A DNA stretch of 64,000 bases from FEN-1219 sp964503125 (GTDB lineage: Bacteria; Pseudomonadota; Gammaproteobacteria; Steroidobacterales; Rariloculaceae). Each line of letters opens with the position of its first letter. Positions within the stretch are counted from its first letter, which is position 1. A model generated the notes under the pieces. That model saw only the letters and a program-made list of their open reading frames with translations, had not been told where the DNA came from and ran no database searches. Of this stretch, positions 1 through 8,493 are shown one piece after another. The position numbers and the translations under genes are program-made. The stretch spans positions 44,262 through 108,261 of the forward strand of contig CAZCZE010000053.1 in assembly GCA_964503125.1 (NCBI GenBank). Direction: 5' to 3'.

Positions 1-720
1 CGGTCGGCTCGACAGCTCGAGCACTTTCTCGCCAATAACCGCCTCGTTTTCATCAAACCGCGTGCCGGTAGCAAGGGCGATCGTATCGTCACGGTGAAAC
101 GCGCGGCCGACGGGTTGACGGGCACCTACTACGAAGCTGGCGCGCGGCGGCAGTTCGTCGCGAAGACGAGCGCCGCCGCCAACGAGCACATTCGCGGCCT
201 GACGCGCGGCAAGAAGGGCTTCGTCATCGAGGAAGGCATCGAGACGCTGGCGCACGACGACCGCGTTTTCGACATTCGCGTCATCATGGTCCACGACGGA
301 CACGCGTGGAGCTGGGTCCACGAGGCACGGCTGTCGCCGGCCGGCAGCGATGTTTCCAACGTGAGCCAGGGTGGCGTGAGCGTCGTCACCGAAGATTTGT
401 TGCTCGCGTTGCTCGGCGCAGAGGCCGCGCAACACAAACTCCAGGAGCTCAGGAGCGAGTCTTTTGGGCTCGCCGCCTATCTCGAGACGCTCCATCCCGG
501 CGATCTCTTGGAAGTCGCGTTCGATTTCGTCATCGATCGGGAAGGGCGCCTGCGGCTCGTCGAGATCAACACCAAGCCCGGTCTCGCGGGTATTGGTTTT
601 CTGCGCACGATCTACGACAAGACGCCGGAGGACGAGCCGTTGTTCGAGCGCTGGGTCTATCCGCATACAACGGCGCTCGCGCGGTTCCTTCAGAACAAGC
701 TCGAACGCCTCGGGGCTTGA
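1..720 (+). CDS. ATP-grasp domain protein (5' end outside window)
   Basis: The reading frame is open from base 1, and the residues before the first possible internal start (VFIKPRAGSKGDRI) already look like an ATP-grasp lysine/glycine-rich nucleotide loop, so the gene begins upstream of the window. The C-terminal motif EINTKPGLAGIGF carries the Glu/Asn metal ligands of the ATP-grasp fold, as in RimK- or YheC/D-like ligases. Such enzymes join a carboxylate to an amine or thiol through an acyl phosphate. The substrate cannot be told. Alternatives within the ATP-grasp superfamily are open because the N-terminal domain is missing. Confidence 0.75.
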   Translation, partial: RSARQLEHFLANNRLVFIKPRAGSKGDRIVTVKRAADGLTGTYYEAGARRQFVAKTSAAANEHIRGLTRGKKGFVIEEGIETLAHDDRVFDIRVIMVHDGHAWSWVHEARLSPAGSDVSNVSQGGVSVVTEDLLLALLGAEAAQHKLQELRSESFGLAAYLETLHPGDLLEVAFDFVIDREGRLRLVEINTKPGLAGIGFLRTIYDKTPEDEPLFERWVYPHTTALARFLQNKLERLGA

Positions 721-781
721 GCGACCGAGCGTTGTCACCAGTGTCGCGGAATCGAGGAGGTTTGCGGACTCGGACTCCCGG

Positions 782-1273
782 CTACGAATCGCCCCGCGGC
801 AGCGCCTTGCTCAAGAACCGCGTCGGCGAGCCGGCGACGACGAAATCCTCGAAGCCGAAACTTGCGTACAACGCGCGGGCGCGCGCGTTGGCGTCCTGGA
901 CCTCGAGCGTCAACTTGCAGCAGCCGCGGCCGAGCGCGCGATTCTCGGCCTCCTGCAGCAGTGCCCGGCCCACTCCCTTGCCGCGATAGGCCGGGATGAC
1001 CGCGAGATCATGGATGTTGAGCAGCGGCCGCGCCTGAAACGTCGACAAGCCGAAAAAGCCTACGGCGATGCCGGCGGGCTCGGAGCCCACGAATGCGAGC
1101 AGCACGAGCGCAGTCGGATGGGCGCGCAAAGCGGGCACGAGCTGCCCGCGCACCTCGGGCGACAACGGTCCGCCGCCGCCTGCGGGATCGGAGGCATAGG
1201 AGTCGAGCACCGTCACGATCGCCGCGGCGTCTCCTGCGGCGGCCAGATCCGCTTCACGAATCACGAGCTCCAT
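782..1273 (-). CDS. GNAT family N-acetyltransferase
   Basis: A 163-residue single-domain GNAT. The acetyl-CoA loop is visible as PAYRGKGVGRALL (Q/RxxGxG/A type), preceded by the beta-strand NIHDLAVI and followed by LTLEVQDANARARALYASFGF, the usual motif B. The start chosen is the ATG giving MELVIREADL, because the longer open frame upstream runs in the shadow of the next gene. It lies 5 bases downstream of the minus-strand gene 1279-2055 and may be cotranscribed with it and the DUF6152 gene. The substrate is unknown. Confidence 0.85.
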   Translation of the reverse strand: MELVIREADLAAAGDAAAIVTVLDSYASDPAGGGGPLSPEVRGQLVPALRAHPTALVLLAFVGSEPAGIAVGFFGLSTFQARPLLNIHDLAVIPAYRGKGVGRALLQEAENRALGRGCCKLTLEVQDANARARALYASFGFEDFVVAGSPTRFLSKALPRGDS

Positions 1274-1278
1274 GGATA

Positions 1279-2055
1279 TCAGTCGATGACGTTGCCCGTG
1301 CCGACGAGGTCTTGATAGGTCATCTCTTCGGCGGGGATGCAGTAGATCTGCTCGTCGAAACGCTGCGCCTTGCCGCGGTTCAAGCGCAAGCGTTTCGCGT
1401 CGCTGCGCCACGGCTCGGTGTAGAACTTTGGATCCGTGATCGTGATAGCGAGCTCGAGCGTCTCGGCATCCACGCGCCGGTAGCGCTCCTCGACGCGCAT
1501 CTCCTCGCTGTGCGGATAGCCGAGCTTGTCGAGCCACGTGCGCGCGTCGAAGCCGACGGATTCGACGACGAGCACATCGCCCTCCCAGCGCCCCACCGAG
1601 AAGCCGTTCCATTTCGGATAGAGCTCGTCGCCTTGCGGTAACGCGCGCCCGTCGAGCCAGACCTCGCGCCAATCGTGGCGGTATTCGAAGAGCTGAAGGA
1701 TACGCGTCGCAGTCTGCACGAGCTCGAACGTCGCGTGCGGCGCCACGATCTCCGCGACGAGGTTGCGCACGAGCCCGAGCGGCTCGCAACGGCCGAGGGG
1801 GTCGTTGCGCTGCATGGCGCGCCGCGGCCCGTAGCCCGGCTTGTTGGCCTCGAACGCCGCGCGCCCCGCCGGCGTGAACGGCGCTTCGCGGCTGCCCGTT
1901 TGAGCGTTGGCGCGCGTGCCGCCCGGCGTGTTCGCGAACGATTCGAGCGGCGAGCTGCGATCCCAGTGACCCGACAGGTCGCGCGCGTTCTGCTGCGCAT
2001 GCGCACCGTGGCACGTGACGACGAGAGCGACCGCCAACTTGAGCGCGACTCGCAC
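1279..2055 (-). CDS. Exported protein, partner of DUF6152 gene
   Basis: A 258-residue protein starting at a GTG, with a short Sec signal peptide (hydrophobic LKLAVALVVTC, likely cleavage after AHA). The mature part opens with DLSGHWDR and contains WLDGRALP, GRWEGDVLVVES and ITDPKFYTEP. The same motifs recur in the lipoprotein at 48498-49283, so the two are paralogues. Such proteins are often found beside DUF6152 genes, as here (11-base gap). No enzymatic motif is recognised and the function is unknown. It is probably periplasmic. Confidence 0.7.
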   Translation of the reverse strand: MRVALKLAVALVVTCHGAHAQQNARDLSGHWDRSSPLESFANTPGGTRANAQTGSREAPFTPAGRAAFEANKPGYGPRRAMQRNDPLGRCEPLGLVRNLVAEIVAPHATFELVQTATRILQLFEYRHDWREVWLDGRALPQGDELYPKWNGFSVGRWEGDVLVVESVGFDARTWLDKLGYPHSEEMRVEERYRRVDAETLELAITITDPKFYTEPWRSDAKRLRLNRGKAQRFDEQIYCIPAEEMTYQDLVGTGNVID

Positions 2056-2066
2056 GGCGCGCGCCT

Positions 2067-2441
2067 TCAGAACGACAACGGCAGCGACTTGCCGTTGATC
2101 TCGACGGTCTGCATCTGGCCGATGCGCGGCTTATCGACGTGCGGCACGTAGGTCACCGTGACCTCGTCGCCGGGCTTGATGGAATCGCGGCTCCACCCGT
2201 GCTCGCGCAAGATCGTCGGCGTCCAGCGCGTCGTGATCGTCCATTGGCTCACGCCGCCATCGCTCGCCACGTCCATCTCGAAGAACACGTGCGGAAACTG
2301 GAACGCGAATTTCGTGGCCGTGCCCGTGATCGGGCCGCGCGTTTCGTCGCCCCATTCCACGTCGCCGCCATGATGCGCAAGGGTTGGCCACGCGATGAGG
2401 GCGCCGACGGCGACCGCCAAGCTACGCTGCCATCTCGACAT
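2067..2441 (-). CDS. DUF6152 family exported protein
   Basis: 124 residues with a signal peptide (SLAVAVGALIAWPTLAHH). The AHH just after cleavage, followed by a small beta-rich domain with FQFPHVFFEMDV, is typical of DUF6152. The ATG giving MSRWQR was chosen because AAAAGGGGAT sits just upstream; a longer start 14 codons earlier lacks a comparable site. It heads a minus-strand unit with 1279-2055 and possibly 782-1273. A paralogue lies at 6751-7155. Function is not known. Confidence 0.75.
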   Translation of the reverse strand: MSRWQRSLAVAVGALIAWPTLAHHGGDVEWGDETRGPITGTATKFAFQFPHVFFEMDVASDGGVSQWTITTRWTPTILREHGWSRDSIKPGDEVTVTYVPHVDKPRIGQMQTVEINGKSLPLSF

Positions 2442-2557
2442 CGCGATCCCCTTTTCTTCGCTCTCGGCCAACGTTACGACCAAAACCGCGCCCGATCAAA
2501 CCCACGCGGCGCCGCGCGAATGGCTGCAAACCCCCGCAGTACGCTAACCTCGCGGCC

Positions 2558-4501
2558 ATGCGCGTGCTGCTCGTGACCCCGCCGATGACCCAGCTCAATA
2601 CGCCTTACCCCGCGACGGCGTACCTCACGGGTTTCCTGCGCACGCGCGCCGCGGAGCTCGATCTCACGGTGACGCAAGCCGATGCTTCGCTCGCGCTGTT
2701 CTTGCGCCTCTACACGCCGCGGCTGATCGAGCGCATGGCCGAGGTGCTGCGCCGCAGAGCACGCCGTGCCGGGCGCGGCACGGCCGTGCCGCCCGCGATC
2801 GCCCACTTCCTCGCGCACGCGGAACGCTACGTCGACACCGTCGAGCCCACGATCAGGTTCTTGCAGGGCCGCGATCCCACGTTGGCTCTGCGCATCGTCG
2901 GGCGCGCGTTCCTGCCCGAAGGCTCGCGCTTCGCGCCGGCGCAGGACGAGCCGCTCGCGCTCGCGTTCGGCGCGCTCGGCACGACGGAGCAGGCGCGCTA
3001 CTTTGCGAGCCTCTACGTCGACGACCTTGCCGACGTGTGGCGAGCGGGCATCGATACTAAGTTCAAGCTCGCGCGCTACGGCGAGCGGCTCGCCGCGAGT
3101 GCGCCGACGTTCGCGCCGCTGCGCGACGCGCTCGAGGGCGACGCGACGCTCGTCGACGAGGCGCTCGACGAGATCGCGCACGAGCTCCTCGCGCTGCACG
3201 CGCCCGACGTCGTCGGCCTGTCGGCGCCGTTCCCCGGCAACGTCTACGGCGCGTTCCGCATGGCGCGCGCGATGCGCGCGCAAGCGCTTAAGGTCAAGCT
3301 CGTGCTCGGCGGCGGCTGGGTCAACACCGAGCTCAGGCGCTTAAGCGAGCCGCGCGTGTTCGACTACTTCGACTACATCACGCTCGACGACGGCGAACGG
3401 CCGTTGCTGAATCTGCTCACGCGCTTGAGTGGCCGCAACGTGCCGCTCGTGCGCACCTACGTGCGCAAGAACGACGCCGTGGTTTTCGAGACCGACGCCA
3501 CGCAGCCCGACTTTCCGCAGCGTGACTTAGGTCTCCCGACCTACGCGGGCCTGCCGCTCGCCGACTACGTCTCGATCCTCGAGATGCTGAACCCCATGCA
3601 CCGGCTCTGGTCCGACGGCCGCTGGAACAAGATCACGATCGCCCACGGCTGCTATTGGAAGAAATGCAGCTTCTGCGACGTGTCGCTCGACTACATCGGG
3701 CGCTACGACCGGCCCGCGACCGACATCGTCGTGCAACGCATTCGCGCGCTGATCGCCGAGACCGGTCACACGGGTTTCCATCTCGTCGACGAGGCCGCGC
3801 CGCCGGCCGCGTTGCGCGCGCTCGCGCGGCGGCTCGTCGACGAGCGGCTCGCGATCAGCTGGTGGGGCAACATCCGCTTCGAGAAGACGTTCACGCCCGA
3901 CCTCTGCTCCCTGCTCGCGGAGTCCGGGTGCGTGGCCGTCAGCGGCGGGCTCGAGGTCGCGTCGGATCGGCTGCTCGGCCTCATGAAGAAGGGAGTGACG
4001 GTCGCGCAGGTGGCGCGCGTCGCCCACGCCTTCACCGACGCCGGCATCATGGTGCACGCGTACCTCATGTACGGTTTTCCGAGCGAGACGGCGCAGGAGA
4101 CGATCGACGCGCTCGAGCGCGTGCGCCAGCTGTTCGCCTTGGGCTGCATTCAGTCGGCGTACTGGCATCGGTTTGCGGCGACGGCGCATTCGCCCATCGG
4201 GCTCCATCCCGAGCAGTACGGCATCACCCTGCGGCCGCCGCCCAAGATCACGTTCGCGCACAACGACGTCGAGTTCGACGACCCCGTGGGCACCGATCAC
4301 GACTTCTTGGGCTTTGGACTGCGCGCTGCACTCTATAACTATATGCACGGAGTGGGGCTCGACGCCGACGTGCGCAGCTGGTTCGAGCCGCGCGCCGCGG
4401 GCAAGCGCGGCGACGGCCGGCGGCGCCGACGCCGCGCCGCAGCCGTCGTGCCGGCCACGCAAGTTCCGCCGGACCTCATCGCACGCTACCTCGCGCGTTG
4501 A
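2558..4501 (+). CDS. B12-binding-domain radical SAM protein
   Basis: 647 residues. The N-terminus (MRVLLVTPPM) begins a B12-binding-like Rossmann domain, which includes PDVVGLSAPFPGN and the strand KLVLGGGWVN. The radical SAM part follows with cysteines at about residues 365, 370 and 373 (GCYWKKCSFC), then GGLEVASDRLL and YLMYGFPSET, typical TIM-barrel motifs. The first two cysteines are separated by four residues, one more than the classic CX3CX2C. The basic C-terminal tail (KRGDGRRRRRR) may bind nucleic acid or anionic lipid. Its stop overlaps the TTG start of the next gene. Reaction and substrate are unknown. Confidence 0.85.
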   Translation: MRVLLVTPPMTQLNTPYPATAYLTGFLRTRAAELDLTVTQADASLALFLRLYTPRLIERMAEVLRRRARRAGRGTAVPPAIAHFLAHAERYVDTVEPTIRFLQGRDPTLALRIVGRAFLPEGSRFAPAQDEPLALAFGALGTTEQARYFASLYVDDLADVWRAGIDTKFKLARYGERLAASAPTFAPLRDALEGDATLVDEALDEIAHELLALHAPDVVGLSAPFPGNVYGAFRMARAMRAQALKVKLVLGGGWVNTELRRLSEPRVFDYFDYITLDDGERPLLNLLTRLSGRNVPLVRTYVRKNDAVVFETDATQPDFPQRDLGLPTYAGLPLADYVSILEMLNPMHRLWSDGRWNKITIAHGCYWKKCSFCDVSLDYIGRYDRPATDIVVQRIRALIAETGHTGFHLVDEAAPPAALRALARRLVDERLAISWWGNIRFEKTFTPDLCSLLAESGCVAVSGGLEVASDRLLGLMKKGVTVAQVARVAHAFTDAGIMVHAYLMYGFPSETAQETIDALERVRQLFALGCIQSAYWHRFAATAHSPIGLHPEQYGITLRPPPKITFAHNDVEFDDPVGTDHDFLGFGLRAALYNYMHGVGLDADVRSWFEPRAAGKRGDGRRRRRRAAAVVPATQVPPDLIARYLAR

Positions 4502-5055
4502 CGCTCGTGCTCGTCGCGCTCAACAAACCCTTCGGCGTGGCCAGCAAGTTCAGCCCCGAGCCCGGCAAGCGCACGCTCGCCGACTACGTGCCGATCCGCA
4601 ACGTCTACCCGGCAGGACGCCTCGACACCGATAGCGAAGGCCTGCTGCTCCTGACCGACGACGGCGCGCTCCAGGCGCGGATCGCGAATCCGCGCCACAA
4701 GCTCGCGAAGACCTATTGGGCACAGGTCGAGGGCGTGCCGACCGAAGCCGCGCTCGCGGAGCTGCGGCGCGGCGTCGACCTCGGCGACTTCGTGACGAAA
4801 CCCGCCGCGGCCCGGGTCATCGCCGAGCCTGCGGGGCTCTGGCCCCGCGACCCGCCGATCCGCTACCGCGCAAAGATCCCGACCGCCTGGCTCGAGCTCG
4901 TACTGCGCGAGGGCAAGAATCGCCAGGCCCGGCGCATGACGGCACGCGTGGGCTTCCCCACGCTGCGCCTGGTCCGGGCCGCGATCGGAGACATCACGCT
5001 CGAGGGCTTGGCACCGGGCGCGTGGCGCGAGGTCGACGCAGAAATCTTGAGTTGA
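4498..5055 (+). CDS. rluE: 23S rRNA pseudouridine synthase, RluE type
   Basis: 185 residues of the RsuA/RluE group without an S4 domain. Motifs are LNKPFGVASKF, the catalytic AGRLDTDSEGLLLLTDDG with the conserved Asp, and GKNRQARRMTARVG. RluE modifies U2457 of 23S rRNA in Escherichia coli; the length and lack of S4 favour this branch over RluB/RluF. The start is probably TTG at 4498, overlapping the upstream TGA, which suggests translational coupling with the radical SAM gene. A GTG three codons later is the alternative. Confidence 0.85.
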   Translation: MTLVLVALNKPFGVASKFSPEPGKRTLADYVPIRNVYPAGRLDTDSEGLLLLTDDGALQARIANPRHKLAKTYWAQVEGVPTEAALAELRRGVDLGDFVTKPAAARVIAEPAGLWPRDPPIRYRAKIPTAWLELVLREGKNRQARRMTARVGFPTLRLVRAAIGDITLEGLAPGAWREVDAEILS

Positions 5056-5085
5056 CCCGGTCCGTCTAATCACTACACTTGTAGA
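5052..5085 (+). promoter_or_regulatory. BlaI-type operator over a sigma70-like promoter
   Basis: The palindrome CTACACTTGTAG (5073-5084) contains TACA-N2-TGTA, the classic BlaI/MecI half-site arrangement. It overlaps a candidate promoter, TTGACC (5052-5057) and TACACT (5074-5079) with a 16-base spacer. It lies 22 bases before the start of the BlaI-family regulator gene. This fits an autorepressed blaI-blaR1-like operon. The -35 box lies in the last codons of the rluE gene. Confidence 0.6.
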
Positions 5086-5106
5086 TATCGCTCCAAGAGG
5101 GCCGCG

Positions 5107-5487
5107 ATGAGCATCCGCCTCTCCGAGTTCGAGCTCGACGTCATGACTCATTTCTGGAGCGACCGCGAGCTGTCGGCGCCCGAGCTCTTCGAGCGCATCG
5201 GCGACGCGCGCGGCGTCACCTACTCCACCGTCAAGACCATCGTCGACCGGCTCGAGGAAAAAGGCGCGATCGAGCGCGTCGCGAACCGCGGCCGCACGAT
5301 CGTCTATGCGCCCGTCGTCAAACGCGAGCGCGTGCGTAAGCCGCTCGTCAAAGCCTTCCTGCGCCGCCTGTTCGGCAACGACCTGCGGCCGTTGTTTGCA
5401 CAGCTGTTGCAGGACGAGAAGCTCAGCGCCGAGGAGCTCGAGTATTTGCGCAAGCTCGTCGCCGACGCGGAGCGGGGCAAGAAGTGA
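5107..5487 (+). CDS. BlaI/MecI/CopY family transcriptional repressor
   Basis: 126 residues with an N-terminal winged helix (LSEFELDVMTHFW, then TYSTVKTIVDRLEEKG, the recognition helix) and a C-terminal dimerisation helix region (PLVKAFLRRLFGNDL). Family members repress beta-lactamase or related stress operons and are inactivated by cleavage triggered by a BlaR1 sensor. The next gene is such a sensor, overlapping by four bases. A matching operator is seen 22 bases upstream. The target beyond its own operon is not apparent here. Confidence 0.9.
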   Translation: MSIRLSEFELDVMTHFWSDRELSAPELFERIGDARGVTYSTVKTIVDRLEEKGAIERVANRGRTIVYAPVVKRERVRKPLVKAFLRRLFGNDLRPLFAQLLQDEKLSAEELEYLRKLVADAERGKK

Positions 5488-6713
5488 TTGCCATCGTCGA
5501 CAGCTTGTTGACGGCGCTGCTGCTCGCGGCACTCGCCGCAGGCTATCTCGCGCTCGCGCCGCGCTCGCCGCCGCGCGTGCGGTTCGCCGTAGCCGCGGCG
5601 GGCCTCGCCGCGTGGCTCGTCCCCTGGGGCGCGATCCGCATTGCGCTGCCGTCGTCGGGCACGTTCGCCGCGCCGATCGGCGAATCGCTCGTCGCCGCCG
5701 CGGCACTCGCGCCCCTGCGCGACGCGGCTTGGCTCGAGGCCGGCACGCTGCTCGGCTACGTCGTCGCGGCAGCGTCGCTATGGGGTCTCGCGCTGTTCGT
5801 CGGCGACTGTCTCGCGCTCGAGCGTTGCATCCGTCGCTGGCGTGCCGCGAGCAGGCCCTGCAACGAGCTGCGCGCCTTGTTGCCGCCCGAGCTTGCCGAC
5901 GTGCCGGCAGAGATTCGCATCGTCGCCGACAGCGACGTCGCAGCCGCGACCGGCTGGACCCGCCCGACGATTTGGCTCGGCGATCGGCACACCGGGACGC
6001 GGCTAAAGCTCGCGCTCGTGCACGAATTCTGGCACGCGCGGCAACGCGACCCGCTGTGGCTCGCGGGCGTAGCGGCCGTGCGACGCCTCTACTGGTGGAA
6101 CCCGCTCGTGGCCTACCTCGCGCGCCAGGCCGTGCTCATGATCGAAACGACGTGCGATCACCGTAGCGCCGCGCACTTCGCCAAGGATCGCTACGCCGCC
6201 GAGCTCGCGTCGATGCTGCTCGCGGGCGCGGCGCCCCCTTCGCGCCTCGTCGCGACCGTGCGCACGGCGAATCTCGATGTGCTGCGGCTGCGGTTGCTCG
6301 GCACCGACTTGCGCTTGCGCGTCCGCGACGTCGCGCTGCTCGCGGCCCTCGGCGCCGTCGGCGCGGCCACGGCTACGGCGAGCGTCGTCGAGCCCGCCCT
6401 ACCCCTCTCCGACGAGCCGGCCTTTGCGCTGCCGGACACGCCGGCCGGCGCCGCGCTCGCCACGCTGATCCGCGCGGCCAATACCGGCGACAGCGACGTC
6501 TTGACCGACCTGCTCGGCGCCTACACGCCGCAGGAGCTGCCGCTGCCGTTGCCGCGCGACGCCGGCCACGTGCGCGTTGTCGACGTCGTGCACAGCGACC
6601 CGTTGCGCATCGAGTATGTCGTCGAAAGCCGCGGCGGCGCGCGGCACGTCGGCGAGATCACGGTCTCGGCCGCGGTCGAGATCACGGAGTCGCGGCTCTG
6701 GAGCCTGCCGTGA
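5484..6713 (+). CDS. M56 (BlaR1-like) membrane metallopeptidase
   Basis: 409 residues from a GTG overlapping the regulator stop (GTGA). At least three N-terminal membrane segments are followed by a zinc site HEFWH (H180-H184) and a downstream WWNPLVAYLAR...IETTCD motif, as in BlaR1/MecR1. A further membrane segment near residue 290 (VALLAALGAVGAATATA) leads to a C-terminal extracytoplasmic domain of about 100 residues. That domain lacks the SxxK penicillin-binding motif, so the sensed signal is probably not a beta-lactam bound covalently as in true BlaR1. It likely cleaves the partner BlaI repressor. Confidence 0.85.
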   Translation: MIAIVDSLLTALLLAALAAGYLALAPRSPPRVRFAVAAAGLAAWLVPWGAIRIALPSSGTFAAPIGESLVAAAALAPLRDAAWLEAGTLLGYVVAAASLWGLALFVGDCLALERCIRRWRAASRPCNELRALLPPELADVPAEIRIVADSDVAAATGWTRPTIWLGDRHTGTRLKLALVHEFWHARQRDPLWLAGVAAVRRLYWWNPLVAYLARQAVLMIETTCDHRSAAHFAKDRYAAELASMLLAGAAPPSRLVATVRTANLDVLRLRLLGTDLRLRVRDVALLAALGAVGAATATASVVEPALPLSDEPAFALPDTPAGAALATLIRAANTGDSDVLTDLLGAYTPQELPLPLPRDAGHVRVVDVVHSDPLRIEYVVESRGGARHVGEITVSAAVEITESRLWSLP

Positions 6714-6750
6714 CGGATCCAAGCCCGAAACGGTCACCGAGGAGCACACC

Positions 6751-7155
6751 ATGACGAGTACCGGCCATTTCGTTTTCGTCGCGGCAGTCGCCGCAAGCTC
6801 GATCGCAGGCCACGTCTACGCTCACCACAGCTACGCGGCGTTCGATCGCTGCAAGCCCGTCGCGCTCGAAGGCGAGATCAACAACGTCGAGTGGGTGAAC
6901 CCGCACATCGTGATCGATCTGCGCACGAACGACGTCAGCCACTATCGAATCGAGTGGTTCGCGTTGGGACAACTCGCCCAAGCGGACATCGCCACGGAAA
7001 CCTTGCGGGCTGGCGACCACGTGATCATCACGGGCGCCGCCATGCGCGATCCCAGCCTAAAAGTGCTGTCGCTGCTCTCGGAGATTCGCCGCCCGAGCGA
7101 CGGCTGGCGCTGGGCGAGGGAGCGATCGTTGCCGGAGAGCTGCGCCGCCGATTGA
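6751..7155 (+). CDS. DUF6152 family exported protein
   Basis: 134 residues with a signal peptide (FVFVAAVAASSIAGHVYA) followed directly by HHSYAAF, the DUF6152 hallmark, and then VEWVNPHIVIDL. The ATG at 6751 is preceded by GAGGAG at a good distance; the upstream in-frame region overlaps the M56 gene and is not used. It is the second DUF6152 gene of the window (other at 2067-2441). It probably folds as a small periplasmic beta domain. Function unknown. Confidence 0.8.
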   Translation: MTSTGHFVFVAAVAASSIAGHVYAHHSYAAFDRCKPVALEGEINNVEWVNPHIVIDLRTNDVSHYRIEWFALGQLAQADIATETLRAGDHVIITGAAMRDPSLKVLSLLSEIRRPSDGWRWARERSLPESCAAD

Positions 7156-7172
7156 CGGCGCCGCGAAAGCGG

Positions 7173-8324
7173 CTAGAACGACTTCGGCATGCCGAGCACG
7201 TGCGTGCCGATATAGGAAAGAATGAGGTTCGTCGACACGGGCGCGACCTGGTAGAGCCGCGTCTCGCGGAACTTGCGCTCGATGTCGTACTCCTCGGCGA
7301 AACCATAGCCGCCGTGGGTCTGGATGCAGACGTCGGCGGCCTCCTTCGAGGCGTCGGCCGCGAGCATCTTCGCCATGTTGGCCTCGGCGCCGCACTTCTC
7401 GCCGGTGTCGAATAGCGCGGCCGCCTTCGCGACCATGAGCGCCGCGGCCTCGGTCTGCACGTGGGCGCGCGCGATCGGGAACTGCACGCCCTGATTCTGG
7501 CCGATCGGCCGGCCGAACACCTCGCGCCCGGTCGCGTAAGCCGCGGCCTTGGCGATGAACCAGCGCGCGTCGCCGATGCACTCCGAGGCGATGAGGATGC
7601 GCTCGGCGTTCATGCTGTCCAGGATGTAGGCGAAGCCTTTGCCCTCGACGCCGACGAGGCTCGCGGCCGGCACGGCGAGGTTGTCGAAGAACAGCTCCGT
7701 CGTCGCGTGATTCATCATCGTGACGATGGGCTTGATCGTGAGGCCGTGGCCGACGGCCGCGCGCAGGTCGACGAGCAGCACCGACATGCCGTCGGTCGGT
7801 TTCGCGACTTGCTCGCGCGGCGTGGTCCGCACGAGCAGCAGCATGAGATCGGAGTGCTCGGTGCGCGAGATGAACACCTTCTGGCCGCTGACGCGATAGA
7901 CGTCGCCGTCGCGCACGGCCGTCGTGCGGATGCGCGTGGTGTCCGTGCCGCTCGTGGGCTCCGTGACGCCGAACGCCTGCAAGCGCAGCGAGCCCGCGGC
8001 GATCTGCGGCAGGTACGCGCGCTTCTGTGCCTCGCTGCCGTGCTTCAAAAGCGTGCCCATCGTGTACATCTGTGCGTGGCACGCGGCGCCATTGCAGCCG
8101 CTGAAGTGGATCTCCTCGAGCACGGCGCTCGCGGCCGCGATGCCGAGCCCGGAGCCGCCGTATTCCTCGGGGATCAGCACGGCCAGGTAGCCCGCCGCCG
8201 ACAACGCGTCGACGAACTCCTTCGGGTACGCGCGCGCGCGATCGTGCTCGCGCCAGTAGCGCCCAGGGAAATCGGCGCAGAGCCGCGCCACGGCCTCACG
8301 GATCTCGGAAAAATCGGTGGTCAT
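7173..8324 (-). CDS. Acyl-CoA dehydrogenase family protein
   Basis: 383 residues, the normal length for the family. Visible are the N-terminal helical domain (MTTDFSEIREAV), PEEYGGSGLG, the substrate/FAD motif AFGVTEPTSGTDT, VYRVSGQKVFISR, and the C-terminal IQTHGGYGFAEEYD region. Such flavoenzymes oxidise acyl-CoA thioesters at the alpha-beta position and pass electrons to ETF. Chain specificity cannot be read. The start was set at the ATG fitting the family N-terminus. It stands alone, transcribed away from the M16 peptidase gene with a 169-base gap. Confidence 0.9.
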   Translation of the reverse strand: MTTDFSEIREAVARLCADFPGRYWREHDRARAYPKEFVDALSAAGYLAVLIPEEYGGSGLGIAAASAVLEEIHFSGCNGAACHAQMYTMGTLLKHGSEAQKRAYLPQIAAGSLRLQAFGVTEPTSGTDTTRIRTTAVRDGDVYRVSGQKVFISRTEHSDLMLLLVRTTPREQVAKPTDGMSVLLVDLRAAVGHGLTIKPIVTMMNHATTELFFDNLAVPAASLVGVEGKGFAYILDSMNAERILIASECIGDARWFIAKAAAYATGREVFGRPIGQNQGVQFPIARAHVQTEAAALMVAKAAALFDTGEKCGAEANMAKMLAADASKEAADVCIQTHGGYGFAEEYDIERKFRETRLYQVAPVSTNLILSYIGTHVLGMPKSF

Positions 8325-8493
8325 CGGCCTGCAGCCCAACCCGGGAAGGCCATAGATACCGGGATCGCTCGGACTGCGCAATCGCCATCGCCGGCGGGCT
8401 CGGCGGAGCGCCCGGTGACTCCGTCGGCTCGTTGGTACATATTGAGCGCTCCGCCCGACCGGCACATTGAACGCGATCCCAAGGAGCTCCGTG

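Noticed and set aside
4486..5706. Long minus-strand frame across rluE and blaI
   Set aside because: It is Arg/Ala-rich shadow; the + strand holds two recognised genes with an operator between them.
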